A DNA stretch of 64,000 nucleotides, from the NCBI GenBank assembly GCA_963576785.1, contig OY756142.1, forward strand, positions 992,001 to 1,056,000. The letters run 5' to 3'. The DNA is from Chlorophyllum brunneum (Eukaryota > Basidiomycota > Agaricomycetes > Agaricales > Agaricaceae). The position numbers were made by a program, and so were the translations under genes. Positions 24,551-35,941 of the stretch are shown piece by piece. Within the stretch, counting starts at the first letter, position 1. Each line of letters opens with the position of its first letter. The notes beneath the pieces were generated by a model. The model had not been told where the DNA came from, did not search any database, and saw nothing but the letters and a program-made list of their open reading frames with translations.

Positions 24551-24962
24551 GGTAGTGTAGGGAAGGACGGGGGTTGGAGAAGAGGATGTGGCGGAAGGAA
24601 AGGTGGATTGGATGATAACAAACACGAAAATGTATCACGTGCGTCACGCGTTGTTGTTCCGTGTTGACTCGAATGGACTGAAATGCTCATAAGCAGCGCT
24701 CGTCTGTCCTAAAACACGGAGAGTGGTTCCCTGACTTGTGTGTGTGCTGGTGAAATTGGCTTAGAGCACATATCATACCGTGTGAACTTTGACAACACAG
24801 GTCCTGTAGCGAAACCAAGCGCGTGCACACTTCATGTTGCTGGGAATAGCCAGGCCGAGAGCAAGGTCTTTCGTGCAGAGCGTCAGTCCCTGCCCAGGCT
24901 TGCCCCATAGTTTGGTATCTCTGATGTTTCCGTATTTCAGCGGCGCCTCCACCGGGTGCGAT

Positions 24963-27083
24963 ATGGCCCTTATCCTTATCTGGACCTCGGTGAAGGAGGT
25001 CGACACCAGTGAGCTGTTAATTGTAACCAGCCCTCTATCCCAAGCTGAGTTTTGCAAGGTTTCCTGTGATAAACCCTGCGACCGGAGAGGAGCTTTGCCA
25101 GTGTGTATTTCTTGAATAAGCATCGCTACGTCACCTAATGATCCCAGAATCGTAGCCCCGACCAGCAGAGATGTGAGGGCTGCTATTGACAACGCGCACG
25201 CTGTGTATGAATCTGGAATATGGTCAAAAGTACAGGTCCTCCGTCGCTCACAAGTTCTCTCCAATTTGGCGCGACTCTTGAAGCGGAAGATACCAGAGTA
25301 TGCCGTGATAGAAACTATGCAGACTGGGAGGACAATACGGGAGATGAACATCCAGTTGGGCCGCCTGCCAGAATGGCTGTGAATGCGTCCATTTGCTTGT
25401 CAACTTCCGCCATTAACTGTTATCTAGGGATTACTACGCTGCCCTCCTGCGTACAACGAATTCTTATGTCGCACCTACACAAGGCAAGCTCCTCAACTAT
25501 GTCCAGAGAGTACCACTGGGCGTCGTAGCGCAGATTACGGTAAGTCGTTTCACCTCGTAGACCAACCTCATTTTCATCTCGTCTTCAATCAGCCATTCAA
25601 CCACCCGCTTTTGATCGCTGTTAAGAAGATCGCACCGGCACTCGCAGCTGGAAATAGTGTCATTGTGAAACCGTCAGAGGTCAGCAATACAACATCGTCA
25701 CTGTTTGAGACTCTAACAACCACGTCAGCTTGCACCTATAACTGTACTCGAGTTTGCGGAATTGGCTACAAAAGCCGGAGGCGAGTCTTTGATATCCGCC
25801 CACTTCATCCTGCACTTACAACCCCCCAGTGCCCGAGGGAGTGTTGACGGTCCTTCCAGGCCCGGGTCCCACTACAGGCAAGGAAATCGTACAGAACCCA
25901 CTTATCCGCAAGGTTGATATCACTGTAAGCCAACCGCATCTCCGGTGTCGCTACTCCTCCTAAACCCCAACATAGGCTGGAACTCAAACAGGTCGTGACA
26001 TCGGAAGCGTCGTTGGTGGAAACCTCGCCTCGTTCACCGCTGAGTTGGGCGGAAAGGTCAACCCTTTCTCTTCGGTCGCTGTTCTTGAGCTCAAGGATCC
26101 ATCTGACAGGCACCTATCGTGGTGTACAATGATGCCGATCTGATTTCGTCCGTCAACGGGGCGGCATTTGCTGCATTCGTAGCTTCCGGCCAAACATGTG
26201 TATCCGGCACACGTATCCTCATCCAGAGCGACATCTACGACACCTTTATGTCTCTCTTCAACAAGAAAGTCGAATCCATCAGGAGCAGAATGGGCAACCG
26301 TATGCATTTCTCCTTGCCGGTCATCATCTCATCCTGATCTTATGCTAGCTCTCAATCCAAGGTCAACAATGGGCTCCGTGATATCTGGGAATCACCTCAA
26401 GCGGATAGAAGACATGGTCATACGTACCTCTGGAAAGATCGTTCTCGGCGGTGGACGCATGACAGGAATATCAGACCTTGACGGTTTTGATTTCTCCACC
26501 GGTACCTTCTATTCTCCAACTGTTATCATTGATGTCGCGCCAGAAGATGTACTCTGGCAAGAGGAGATATTTGGACCCGTCGTCGTGGTACGGAAGTTCC
26601 AGGTACGCTATATGTGCTCCGAAAAATGAATATGGTGATCTAAGACTTAATTTAGGACGAGGCAGAAGGTGTCGCCCTGGCGAATTCTTGTAGATACGGA
26701 CTAGGAGCCGGTATTTGGACTTCAAATCTTTCGAGGGCACATCGTGTCGCCGCAGAGATACAAACTGGATTGTGTTGGGTGAATACCCACCATCGCAATG
26801 ATCCTAGTTCACCATGGTAAGCCTTACTCCGTAACTTTCATTTTCTAAACTTATGCCAACTCCTGTGGTAGGGGAGGGATGAAGGAGAGTGGCATCGGCC
26901 GAGAGAATGGCCTTGAAGCCTTCCAGTCATGTACGTCCCGAATCTCTGTTCGGCAAAACACCACTCACATTCATCGTAGATTCCCAAACCAAATCCACCA
27001 TTGTAAACATTGCACCTCCTGAAGAAACGAGGTCTTTGGATGACTGGTTCTCAGACTCTCCTGAGGGAAAGCGCTACGGCTAG
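24963..27083 (+). CDS. NAD(P)-dependent aldehyde dehydrogenase, 5' end uncertain
   Basis: An ALDH-superfamily enzyme oxidising an aldehyde to the acid. Visible landmarks are RFPVINPATGEEL, VRAAIDNAHAVYESGIW, QRVPLGVVAQITPFNHPLL, KIAPALAAGNSVIVKPSE, AGTQTGRDIGS, the general-base Glu in AELGGKAPIVV, the nucleophile Cys in FVASGQTCVSGTRI, and the late motif WQEEIFGPVVVV followed by SPWGGMKESGIGRENGLEAF. The catalytic pair is intact. About nine introns are inferred. The PFNHP form in place of PWNFP is common in amidase-linked and aromatic-type ALDHs. The first exon is the weak part. The ATG at 24963 is a guess and the N-terminal beta strand looks short. The substrate is not assignable. Confidence 0.85.
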
Positions 27084-27225
27084 GAGGACATGTATCTACG
27101 TCATATCTATGATACAATTAGGACGTCAGGGTGTAAATATGGATAAGCGCGAAGCGTTGCTTCAGCTCGTCGTCTTGACTGCCTCTTTCCCTGGTCCCTA
27201 TTCAGCCCATTTAGCTTTGCTTGGA

Positions 27226-28137
27226 TTAAGCGTTTAACTGAAATATGCTAACCTCGTGAACTTCCACTGGTGGCTCATCTACAAAATCGGGTACTTTGTT
27301 GAGATCCGAGAGGTAGGATGGACCTTCCTCCTCCTCTTCCAATGCCAGTGCATCTAGTTCTGTGATAGCCTTGTTCAGCAAGATTCCCGTAAGAGTGCGC
27401 TCCCCGGCCCACCTGCTTCGAGATCTGCTTCGTCAAGCTCATCCGGCACGGCGTACGACCGTCCCAGCATCTCCTGCACCTCGTTCGCTTGGTCGATCAA
27501 GTCCTCCATGTCGTAATGAATATTCTGTTGTCACCGTTGATAGTCAGTCAACCAGGTGGAACCGATGGGAAGACGTACCTCGATCTTGTCAATATCAATT
27601 TTGCCATACTGTTTCTTCAGTTCCTTGTTTGCCGTCTGCATAGCATCCATTGTTGCCATCGTATTTCTTAGGTTCTCAGTTGTCAAAGCAGCGGACTCCA
27701 TGTTGAATGTTTGCTGTGCAAGTTGTGCAAGTTGGCCTTCGTACATCTTCTTTTGTTTGAGTGTTCTCAGTGCACGTTGTTGAATGGCGTCCTATCGACA
27801 ATCAATTTCGCGATTATCCATAACCAATAGCAGAGCGAACAAAGGCAATATAAGAAGATAAGCATATTCGTTCATTTAATCAGAGGATGAGATTGAGGTA
27901 CCCTACCAGGTCCCTGGCGTAGTTTACTCATTTGCTCCTTGTACCGTGCTAGTTCGCCATCCAATTTCCGAACCTTGACCTCGATAGAGGCCATACGCGT
28001 GTCTGTCTGGAAGAAACCTTTGTGAGTGCTTCGGGATCTTCACTGGAGAATGCACAAGAAAGACGGACCGACGTAATGGCATCCTGGAGAGTTGGTTTGG
28101 GTTTCTTGCTTGCGGACGAGCCAAATATACGATTCAT
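27226..28137 (-). CDS. VPS60: ESCRT-III protein VPS60 (CHMP5)
   Basis: An Snf7-fold ESCRT-III subunit that works with Vta1 to stimulate the Vps4 ATPase at endosomes. It starts MNRIFGSSASKKPKPTLQDA, the N-terminus characteristic of the CHMP5/Vps60 branch, then IEVKVRKLDGELARYKEQM, RALRTLKQKKMYEGQLAQLA and QTFNMESAALTTENLRNTM. The acidic, MIM-like end includes LDEADLEAELDALALEEEEE and YLSDLNKVPDFVDEPP. About four introns are inferred. The one separating LEA from ELDAL has weak sites. The stop is placed at 27226 after HEVSIFQLNA, and an alternative last splice could change the final few residues. Length is about 220 residues, as in the family. Confidence 0.9.
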
Positions 28138-28336
28138 TGTCGAGAGATGGGATGCTGAAGAGCTAGCGTTGGGTATAGGACGATGTCGATGTATTCCTGG
28201 ACCGCAGCGTTGCTGTGACGGAAGCTATCGTCACGGTTATTTAATTACGTCATTCAGAAATGTATTCTCTATAAGATACAATATACATATTGGGGGATAG
28301 AATATTATATATTTATCCAGATACCAGTTGAACGTT

Positions 28337-30072
28337 CTATTTAGACATTGAGAGGAAACCGCGAATCGCACTTCCAACGTTCAGGACGTCAATACTGCAT
28401 GAACCGTCAGTAGTGGGTCAACATGCGAAGCGGGAACACCACTTACAGGAATGTATCGTGACCCCAAACTCCACCTAGCTCATAATAGCTAACGTTACTA
28501 TTGCCAGCCATCCTCAAGGCATCAGCGACCTCCCGCTGTTGTTCAACCGTGAAGAGAATATCACTCTGCACGCCCAAGACAAGTGTAGGGATATCTGCCA
28601 AGGGAGTCATGCCCGCCGCAAGATCAGAAAGGTGAGGTGGAGGATTAACGGGTGGCGGGTGCGATTTCGAATGGGACGTCTTGTGTAGTTGTTGAGCTGA
28701 TTGTGAGACTTTCGATGGGTCAGGGATGGGTCTAATATTGAGGGCTCTAAGAGCTGGATATGTCATGTCGAATAGATCCATGGCCTTTGAGATGTATATA
28801 AGGGAGTTGGCATCGTACTTTAAACAGAATTGCTCTCCCTGGAATGATCATCAATAATAACCCCTGGCTATGGGATCAAAAACCTACTTGGTGGTCTAGA
28901 TACGTTTCAATCAGAAAGTCTGGGCACAGCGCGGGTGCTCGGCCCGGCCCAAGCTCCTGTGTAATTGATTCTGGGAGTGAGCGAACTTGTCGGCCGAAAC
29001 GCTGGTCCCATTCTGGGCCAGAACGATACGTGATAGTCGCAATTTCTGGAGATTGGTTGTTAGGTGCGCGTGAAATAATGAATGGTAGAAACTAACGCAC
29101 GTCGCGCAAGTTTCATGCCAGTGTGAGGAGGTAGGGTGTCATAGTAAAAGCCATTGTTCCAATTTGGATCAGCCATAAGTACTGCACAGGTCCATTAGTC
29201 AGAAAATGGAAGTAGTGAGTAAAAATAAAGAACGTACCACTCCGCTGGGCATATCTCATTGCAATGCTGGAAGGCGTACTCCGTGCGGTGCCACTGATAC
29301 TAACGATCTTTCCGATACGCTCCGGGAATAACCATCCAGCTGCTAGACTTTGCATAGCGCCCATCGAACACCCAACGCTTGCATACAGCTTCTTGATACC
29401 CAAATGGTCTAAGAGGTGGAATTGTGCCGAGACCATGTCAAATATTGATATGACAGGGAATCGAGTTGCCCATGGCTTCCCTGTCTCGTGTTCGACCGAA
29501 GATGGGCCAGTTGAGCCATAACATCCTCCCAGAACGTTTGTGCAGATGATGAAGAATTGGTTTGTGTCTAGGGCCTTTCCTGGACCGATGAACTTCTCCC
29601 ACCATCCTGAGGCAGGATTGGGAGGGGTCGAGGCAGCATGGGATGACGCGGAAAGACCGGTGTGAAGTAAAATTACGTTGTCTTTGGTCGGTGAGAGGGT
29701 ACCCCAAGTTTCGTAAGCAATGTCGAATGACGGTAGAGGTGAAGTAGTATATGAAAGGGGAAGGGGATGTGGATGGTGGTACGTGTGATAAGAGGCTGGG
29801 TTTGGGCGGGCATAGGCAGGTTCTGGGCCCGTGTCCGATTGCTCATTGTCCGGAGCCGCACGCTGCTGAGAAAAGGAGGCCATGATGCGTGAAGCGCGAG
29901 CTGCGTGAGCATCTACACAAGGGAAATGGGGCTGACCGATTGGAATATCGCCGTGTGATGATGGATAACACGATGGTGAAGACCGCACAGACGAAGAGGA
30001 TAAGCGCAGACGAGGCGCGTGGAACGGTAGCTTCGTCTTTGACAGGGATCTCGCGAGGACATTGAGGGCCAT
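28337..30072 (-). CDS. MetX-family acetyltransferase, CysA/Cys2-type serine O-acetyltransferase
   Basis: An alpha/beta-hydrolase acetyltransferase. The sequence resembles the fungal CysA/Cys2 branch, which makes O-acetylserine for cysteine synthesis, more than Met2 homoserine acetyltransferase: [60 protein letters not shown] and [14 protein letters not shown]. The nucleophile Ser is in [15 protein letters not shown], the Asp in [10 protein letters not shown] and the His in GVWGHDTF. The first 60 residues ([17 protein letters not shown] and on) are basic and hydroxylated, consistent with mitochondrial import. Four or five introns are inferred, and the last exon is [15 protein letters not shown]. 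An in-frame ATG at 30156 would extend the start. Serine versus homoserine specificity cannot be proved from sequence. Confidence 0.85.
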
Positions 30073-30631
30073 GCTTGGAGGAACTGGTAGGGGGAAGGCA
30101 TTATAAACCAAAAATGACGTGCTGGAACACCTAACCCTAGTTTCGGTCTTCGTCAAATGCCATGAGGACGGCCAGAAGTCGGGGCTGCAGCAATCTCGGG
30201 ATAACTGACCAGCTCACGGCGTCATCATCAGCTTAGGGGATTTTAAGGCCTTGTCGCCGCGCCTCTGAACTGTTTTGGCTAAGACTGATGTGCCAACGAC
30301 GTGTTGGATGGAAGCAGCACCGTCCGCCCCCCGACTCTTACCGTCCACCACATCACACAACCCTGCACACAGTCCTGCTGTCGCCGCTTCCCTTCCTCGT
30401 TCTTTTCTCTCCCCAAAAACCTGCAAGAACGGCAGGTCCCCCATCCACGGCCTCGGTTTTCTGGGGAGCCTTCCGAAAGATGTGCGTACCGGGATGCCAC
30501 GAGTAGTCGTCCATCGTGCCTAACACGTGTATGCCCCCAGTTCTCGTCTCTTCTCTGCACGGGCAGCTTATCGCGCCACAACGCTAAATTATTCCAAGTG
30601 AACCCCATCCTCCTGCCCTCTGCTCCGCCCC
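30073..30631. other. Divergent intergenic region
   Basis: About 560 nt lie between the start codons of the acetyltransferase and of the disordered-protein gene. Overlapping frames on both strands are chance frames of a C-rich stretch. No TATA-like element is clear. A polypyrimidine-rich segment precedes the ATG at 30632. Confidence 0.4.
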
Positions 30632-33309
30632 ATGCTGACACTCAGTCGAATTTCCAAGGAGGCGACTGCTAAACTCGGCCGCTCGGGCTATGCCGACTCA
30701 CCAAACCTCTCATCCAGACCACAAAGTGCTCACTTGTGCAATATGTTTTCAGCCACAACAACCGCTGCGGAAGAGAGGCCAACAAGAAAGCTGAAGAAGG
30801 AAAACAGAGTGCGTGCTCCGCTTAGGGGGCCTCCTTACATGCCTGACAAAGCGCCGCTTGCCGCGCAAACTCAACAGTTCTACAATTTCCTCACCCGCTC
30901 GCGATCCCGTTCACGATCAAAAACAGACCACTCTCCTCCCCCCAACCACGACTCTACTCAACTTCCACATAACGGCCTCACAAGACAACGATCCGACTCC
31001 AAACCACCCCATAGACTTCCCTCTCGCCCCCTATCCTCGACTACCACAGCCACCAACACCACCATTACACCCGGTACACCCAAGGCCAGAAAGAAACACC
31101 AGTCCTCCATTCCTGTTCCCACCACAAGACAACCAGAGAACACTCCAGACAATGCCAACGGATCAAGACCCAACACGCCCAGTCGATCAACAAATAACCG
31201 AAGAAAAATCAACTTCTTTGGAATATCAATCACAGGACCTCGACGGCCCTCACTGGGCTCCTCAAAATCAAGATCAAGATCAAGGTCGCGACCTGGGACA
31301 CCCCGGGTGTCAATAGATGTCCCACCACTACCAACTTTTGGGTTTGAGGATGAATCCTGGAGTCCACCGCACCTCCAGCCTTCACGACCTGCCAGTCCTT
31401 CTCCTCCCGACACGAAATCTCGCGCAAAACAGGACATGGCCAACACCCTCACCCTCGCATCTCTCGCTGACCGTGACCTCCCACTAACGCCAGCCCCAAC
31501 GCCCCCGGCAAAAGAGGCAAGTGATGAGACGCATACTAGCTCGTCAAAGATCCGAGGGTTCTTTTCAGGTTCGTATCTCGTCCTTCTTTTGTATGGCGTA
31601 ATGGCTCAGCTCTATTCAGCCGGGGATTCTAGACGATTTCGACATCGGAAGTCTTCGACAGTACCAGCCGATCTCGTGTCGGGGCCTCTGAAACGGGTGT
31701 CATCATTACAACGACAAAATGGCAAGATTACCACGGATCGTCCCAAATTACCAGCGGATTCGAGCCCATCTTCTCCCCCCAATCTATGTGCCCCTACCTC
31801 CAGTATCCCTCGAATCATTCAAACTCCAGCTACGCCAGTTCGCGCGGCGACTGTATCGGGAGGAACAGCCAGCAGATCGGCGACAGCCCCAACAAGTAGA
31901 TCAGTCCCTGTCCACAAAAACCGCTCACTTGATACTGGTTATCGATATCGAGGGACGATGGCTATAGTTGATGAAGAAGGAAGATTATCAAAGGAGTCAA
32001 GGGAGCTTATAGACCCACGTATAAGCTCTAAGCGAAAGGGGAAGGAGAAGGAGAAAGAATCAGAGCCTCCCGCTCCTATGCCTCGAAACAGCATATCTAG
32101 GATGAGCGCCAGTGTACGGAATACGAAACATGGTAGCTTTGATTTCGAGCGGCCAGGTCAAGGAGCTGTTGCGATACAGCGGACCGGGAGTAACGGAACA
32201 TCCGCCTCTGTTACGAGCGGATGGAGTCGGAGCGGTGAAGGTGTTACGTTGAGGGAGAGTGCGTTAGGACCAGGGCTAGCAGGTGTGGGGACAATACAGA
32301 GGGAAGCCTCGATGAAGAGAGGGAGGGAGAGGGAGGAGAAGACGAAAGAAATGCAGAACCTGGCAAAAGAAGAGATGAAGAAGGTCGCCGTGGAAGAGCC
32401 TAGTACACCAGCGAAGATCAATCCCTCCCCTGCCCACTCAAGTAATGGTCATCAAACGCCGCCTTCAGGTACAACATCCGGGAAGTCATCGAGTCTCAGC
32501 AAAGCATCGGGTAGACGGTTCTTCGGAAAGGGGCTCCCGGGAACCCGAACTTCAGCACAACATGGCCTGTTCTCATTTGAGCCCCCTGTTCCTTCGCCGA
32601 CGTGGAGTACTGTTAGTGTGGGCACGACCAAAGAGGTATCGTCGTCGTGGGGTGGACGAACAGAGAAGGAGAAAGAGCGGTTACGACGGGAGAAAGAAAA
32701 ACCTCTCGAGAGAAAGTCTTCCCAAAGACGAGATCGGTCACCAGTGCCTGTTCCGCTGCCCAACGTTGGTCATAGGTCCGGAGTGAAAGGCCGGTCGTTA
32801 GACCTTAACTTGGGACTTGCCTGGGCACCGTCGAAAGTCAGAGAGGACGCTTTGCCACCAACTTCGACCTTGTTCCATCGATCGATAAGCAATTCATCTA
32901 GCGTCAAGTCGGCTTCGGGCTCGCGGTCTGCCAACTCATCCGCGCACGGGCACGATCCAATACCAGAGGAAATGACATTGGAAGACAAGTCCAAAATTGG
33001 TCGAGAAACGGCAGAGCTGTTTAGAAAGGCGCTCGGGGAGGCTCGTTATATGAGATTCAAGACCTGTGAGTCTTTGCCGTCCTTCTATTTGCTTACTTGA
33101 TGGGTCGCGTTAAATTGCTCCGCTCACGATTGCCGCTTTCGCCACTTTTAGATATTTATCAATTCGATGCTCATGAAATACCCTTTGATGGTCCGACTGG
33201 AATTATCTCGAGAGTGGATGCCTTACTTTCCACTGTACAGACGCTAGGGTTTGATGAGAAGCATCGACTTATGGATAAGCTCGTCCGGATCATACTGCAG
33301 AACGCATGA
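30632..33309 (+). CDS. Long Ser/Pro/Arg-rich disordered protein, function unknown
   Basis: Not recognised. The protein is about 860 residues long and mostly low-complexity: RS/SR dipeptide runs (SRSRSRSKTD, SKSRSRSRSRPGTPR), many SP and TP sites, and basic and charged segments (REREEKTKEMQNLAKEEMKK). A folded-looking end of about 80 residues begins at MTLEDKSKIGRETAELFRKA. The last exon reads YIYQFDAHEIPFDGPTGIIS, then VDALLSTVQTLGFDEKHRLM and a final ILQNA. A 51-nt intron at about 31569-31619 has an in-frame length, so both spliced and retained forms keep the frame, and the hydrophobic stretch there is probably intron. The final helical segment is the part most likely to be conserved. No enzyme motif is seen. 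Confidence 0.72.
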
Positions 33310-33715
33310 CAATCCTCTGGTTCTTACTTTTTCTTGGCTCTATCTCGATTTTGGATGGCAATTCCCTCTGTTTCTTTCCATCTCAGGTTCAATGTCACTC
33401 TCACATCTCGTTCATTCGCACCTCCTTTGTTGTAGATGTTTATTTCTTAACATTCATGTTAATATTATATTGTCAAGCACTTATTCGTCCCGATAAGTGT
33501 TCGTATGTTACTGTGTTCATAGCTGTATCTCCAGGTATTATGATCTTGTCATTATTTCTTGGGCATTTCATGTCATCTCTTTCGTAGTCATACGTTTCAT
33601 TTGGGTGAATAAGTGTCGCGAATAGGTATGAAACATCAGTTACAATGGTAGATAAAAACGTCCCATGACTTAAAATGTAAAATGAAAAGGCTGCAAGTAT
33701 AATCCGAGGGGTGAA
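33310..33715. other. Intergenic, convergent 3' ends, AT-rich
   Basis: About 400 T-rich nucleotides between the ends of the disordered-protein gene and the DID2 gene. It is typical of 3' untranslated sequence, and no gene is supportable. Confidence 0.5.
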
Positions 33716-34542
33716 TTATGTGGCTGGTCGTAAAGCGCGTAGACGTTCTGCAAGCTTGTTGTCCTCCTCCCGTACTCGCTCTTGAGGACTGGGTTCAGCG
33801 AGGGCGTTCACATCTTTGGCAGCAAGGTCGTGCTGCAGTTCAATATTAGCTTCCTCTGCTGTCTGACGAAGGAGCAGGTCAATCTGGTCCTGTGGTGCTG
33901 AGACCGCAGTGGTAGACCCCATCGCATCCTCCATATACCCGGTCTGGACATCAAGGTCGGCGAACTGGCCTTCGAATTTGTCCATAACCATGGATATCTA
34001 GTAGATAAAGATGAGTGGATATTTCTCAGAGACACCAAAGGTCCAGCATAAGTACCCTTTCTAAATTCATGCTTTCCATGGCCTTGTCCATGCCCCTAAC
34101 AACTGATGTCATATTGCCGGTGACTTGGCGCATGGTCACAGCAGTCTCCACACGACTTGCTACTGCGTCGATGCGACTCGATAGTCTGAGCAGGTTGAGA
34201 GATTCGCTCTTCTTTCGGATGGCGTTGGAGGCATATATCCGAGCTCCCTCGTTGTTGCCCTGTTGCAGAGCCTACCCCGAGCATGTCAGGATCGATCTGG
34301 AGTTGGTGAGGAACGGTCAGACGTACCTTCTTGAGCCTTGCTTTTTCTGTGTTCTCATCTTTCTGAGCTTTCTTTGCTTGGCGGCTTAGTGTCTTCGCCG
34401 TGAACTGGGAGGGATGTTAATGAGATGAGGCCATGTTGCGGTTATGCTTGAGAGCTCGCCTTGAGTTGGAACAGGGTTTCTGGTCGGTGTAAGTATACTC
34501 TGGGCGAATTATATGGGATTACTCACTCTCTAGATTGCTCAT
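33716..34542 (-). CDS. DID2: ESCRT-III protein DID2/VPS46 (CHMP1)
   Basis: The Did2/Vps46 (CHMP1) accessory subunit of ESCRT-III, which recruits Vps4 to disassemble filaments. A 16-nt first coding exon (MSNLE plus one base) splices to [20 protein letters not shown]. Then follow [60 protein letters not shown] and [20 protein letters not shown]. The C-terminal MIM1-like helix is [16 protein letters not shown]. About five exons are inferred. Length is about 205 residues, as in yeast and human CHMP1. It diverges from the SVP26 gene across 177 bp. Confidence 0.92.
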
Positions 34543-34719
34543 GGTCGTGGTGGGGTAAGAGGCTATTTCCTTTGGCGATGGGCTGCGAGAACGGGCGGCA
34601 CAGCCACTGGTATATGATTCACGTGCGGCTGTCCCACGTGCCGGACGCGACGTGATGAATTCCCAACGTGGAACATCGGCCCCATCGCTTGTCAAGGTCA
34701 AACAAGAGTAGAATTGCCA

Positions 34720-35882
34720 ATGGGTCTGCTTTACTATGTCAGGTGTGTGTTATTCGCATCGGGCGGAATGCTGGCTCCTGACTCGCGAGGTTTTAAACAG
34801 TTACTTTGCCGTATTAGCAGCGTTCGCTTTTGTCACTCTCTCCCTGGGTGGGCCAAGCCTTTCTTGATAAAGTGGGGGGGAGCTGATTGTGACTGTCAAC
34901 TAGCGAGTGGGCTACTATATGTGTCAGAGTTGATTGAGGAGCATAGTAGAATTGCCAAGCAAGTTGGTCAGAGGGGGATATACGTGCGTTCCGTTTCCTG
35001 CCTTCGCTCAGGCCCATGTCTGATGTTTCATCAGGCCATCATATTCCTACATCTCGTTTTCTACTTCACTGACTCTCTCCCCCTGCTCCAAACGACTTTC
35101 TCAATAACCTGTCATGTCATCTACCTGCAAAACTTCTCTCACACCTGGCCTTTAATCTCGCTTTCCTCGCTGACTTTCCTAGGATCTTGTGCTTTGGTCA
35201 TTGCTGACCACTTCATCTGGTTTTTCTATTTTTCGCGCATTACGCATGAAGCACGATACTCCAGGGCATACCGAGGAGGTGGTCCTACAGGCCCCGGATT
35301 CACCGAGATTGCTTCTTTCTTTGGCATCTGTGTTTGGTTGGCACCGTTATTCCTGTTCCTCAGTTTGAGCGCAAACGACAATGCACTTCCAACTTCTACA
35401 GGTATGCAACATTTTTCACCAACTGCACATTGGCTCGCCTAAAATTTCACCAAGCTGAACCAGGCTCGCCATCCATGTCCATGACCACGGCCCCCACTCG
35501 CGTGTCACTGTTTCGCTCGATATTTTCGTTCTTGTCCTTCGACAAACTATCAAGAGTTAAGTCTTACCAGGAGGGGAATGGAGCAATAATCGCCCCTCGT
35601 TCCCCTTCAACGACACGACCTCCACTCCCCGTCCAATACCCCCACCCTCCAGGCTCACCTCTTATGCCGCTCGCACCCCCTCGTTCTCCCGGTTTTTCCA
35701 GGCCTCCACACTCTCCGAAAATGGGTATCCAAGAGGTTGAAGTCCAAATACCTACCACTTCAACGAAATTCCGACTACATGCTCCTCCGGTGACTAGGCG
35801 CTCGGGACAGACAGTGCGCCCAGCTGGGTTAGGTGTTCGCAGATCTACGCAACCCAACCAGGACGATGATATCTTCCGTTAG
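34720..35882 (+). CDS. SVP26: SVP26/TEX261 family ER-Golgi cargo receptor
   Basis: A four-span membrane protein of the Svp26/TEX261 family, which sorts membrane glycosyltransferases into COPII vesicles. A 23-nt first exon (34720-34742) gives MGLLYYV. Exon 2 continues SYFAVLAAFAFVTLSLASGL, and exon 3 has LYVSELIEEHSRIAKQVGQR. Then follow IFLHLVFYFTDSLPLLQ, CHVIYLQNF, IADHFIWFFYFS and FTEIASFFGICVWLAPLFLF with LSANDNALPTS. The Pro/Ser-rich C-terminal extension of about 140 residues, reached by an intron after STG, is longer than in yeast Svp26 and looks cytosolic and disordered. Two early introns were missed by single-frame reading, and the joins restore a continuous family-like N-terminus. Confidence 0.9.
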
Positions 35883-35941
35883 TCATATTTTATTTTCGTG
35901 TACGGCTGCAATTTTCACTCTCCTCTGTGCCAAAAACTGCA

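Noticed and set aside
23623..24690. Minus-strand open frame of 355 codons, longer than the RCC1 frame
   Set aside because: It runs in another register over the basic tail and first blade of the RCC1 gene. Its Pro/Leu/Ser-rich composition is that of a shadow frame, while the other frame gives clear RCC1 repeats.
24773..25351. Minus-strand open frame of 192 codons
   Set aside because: It overlaps, antisense, the aldehyde dehydrogenase exons that carry VRAAIDNAHAVYESG and the preceding VINPATGEEL; no resemblance to a protein family.
30813..31452. Overlapping plus and minus frames of about 165 codons
   Set aside because: Both are shadows of the low-complexity Ser/Pro-rich coding exon starting at 30632.
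31569..31640. Possible transmembrane segment in the disordered protein (SYLVLLLYGVMA)
   Set aside because: The hydrophobic stretch coincides with a good GT-AG intron and is probably not translated.
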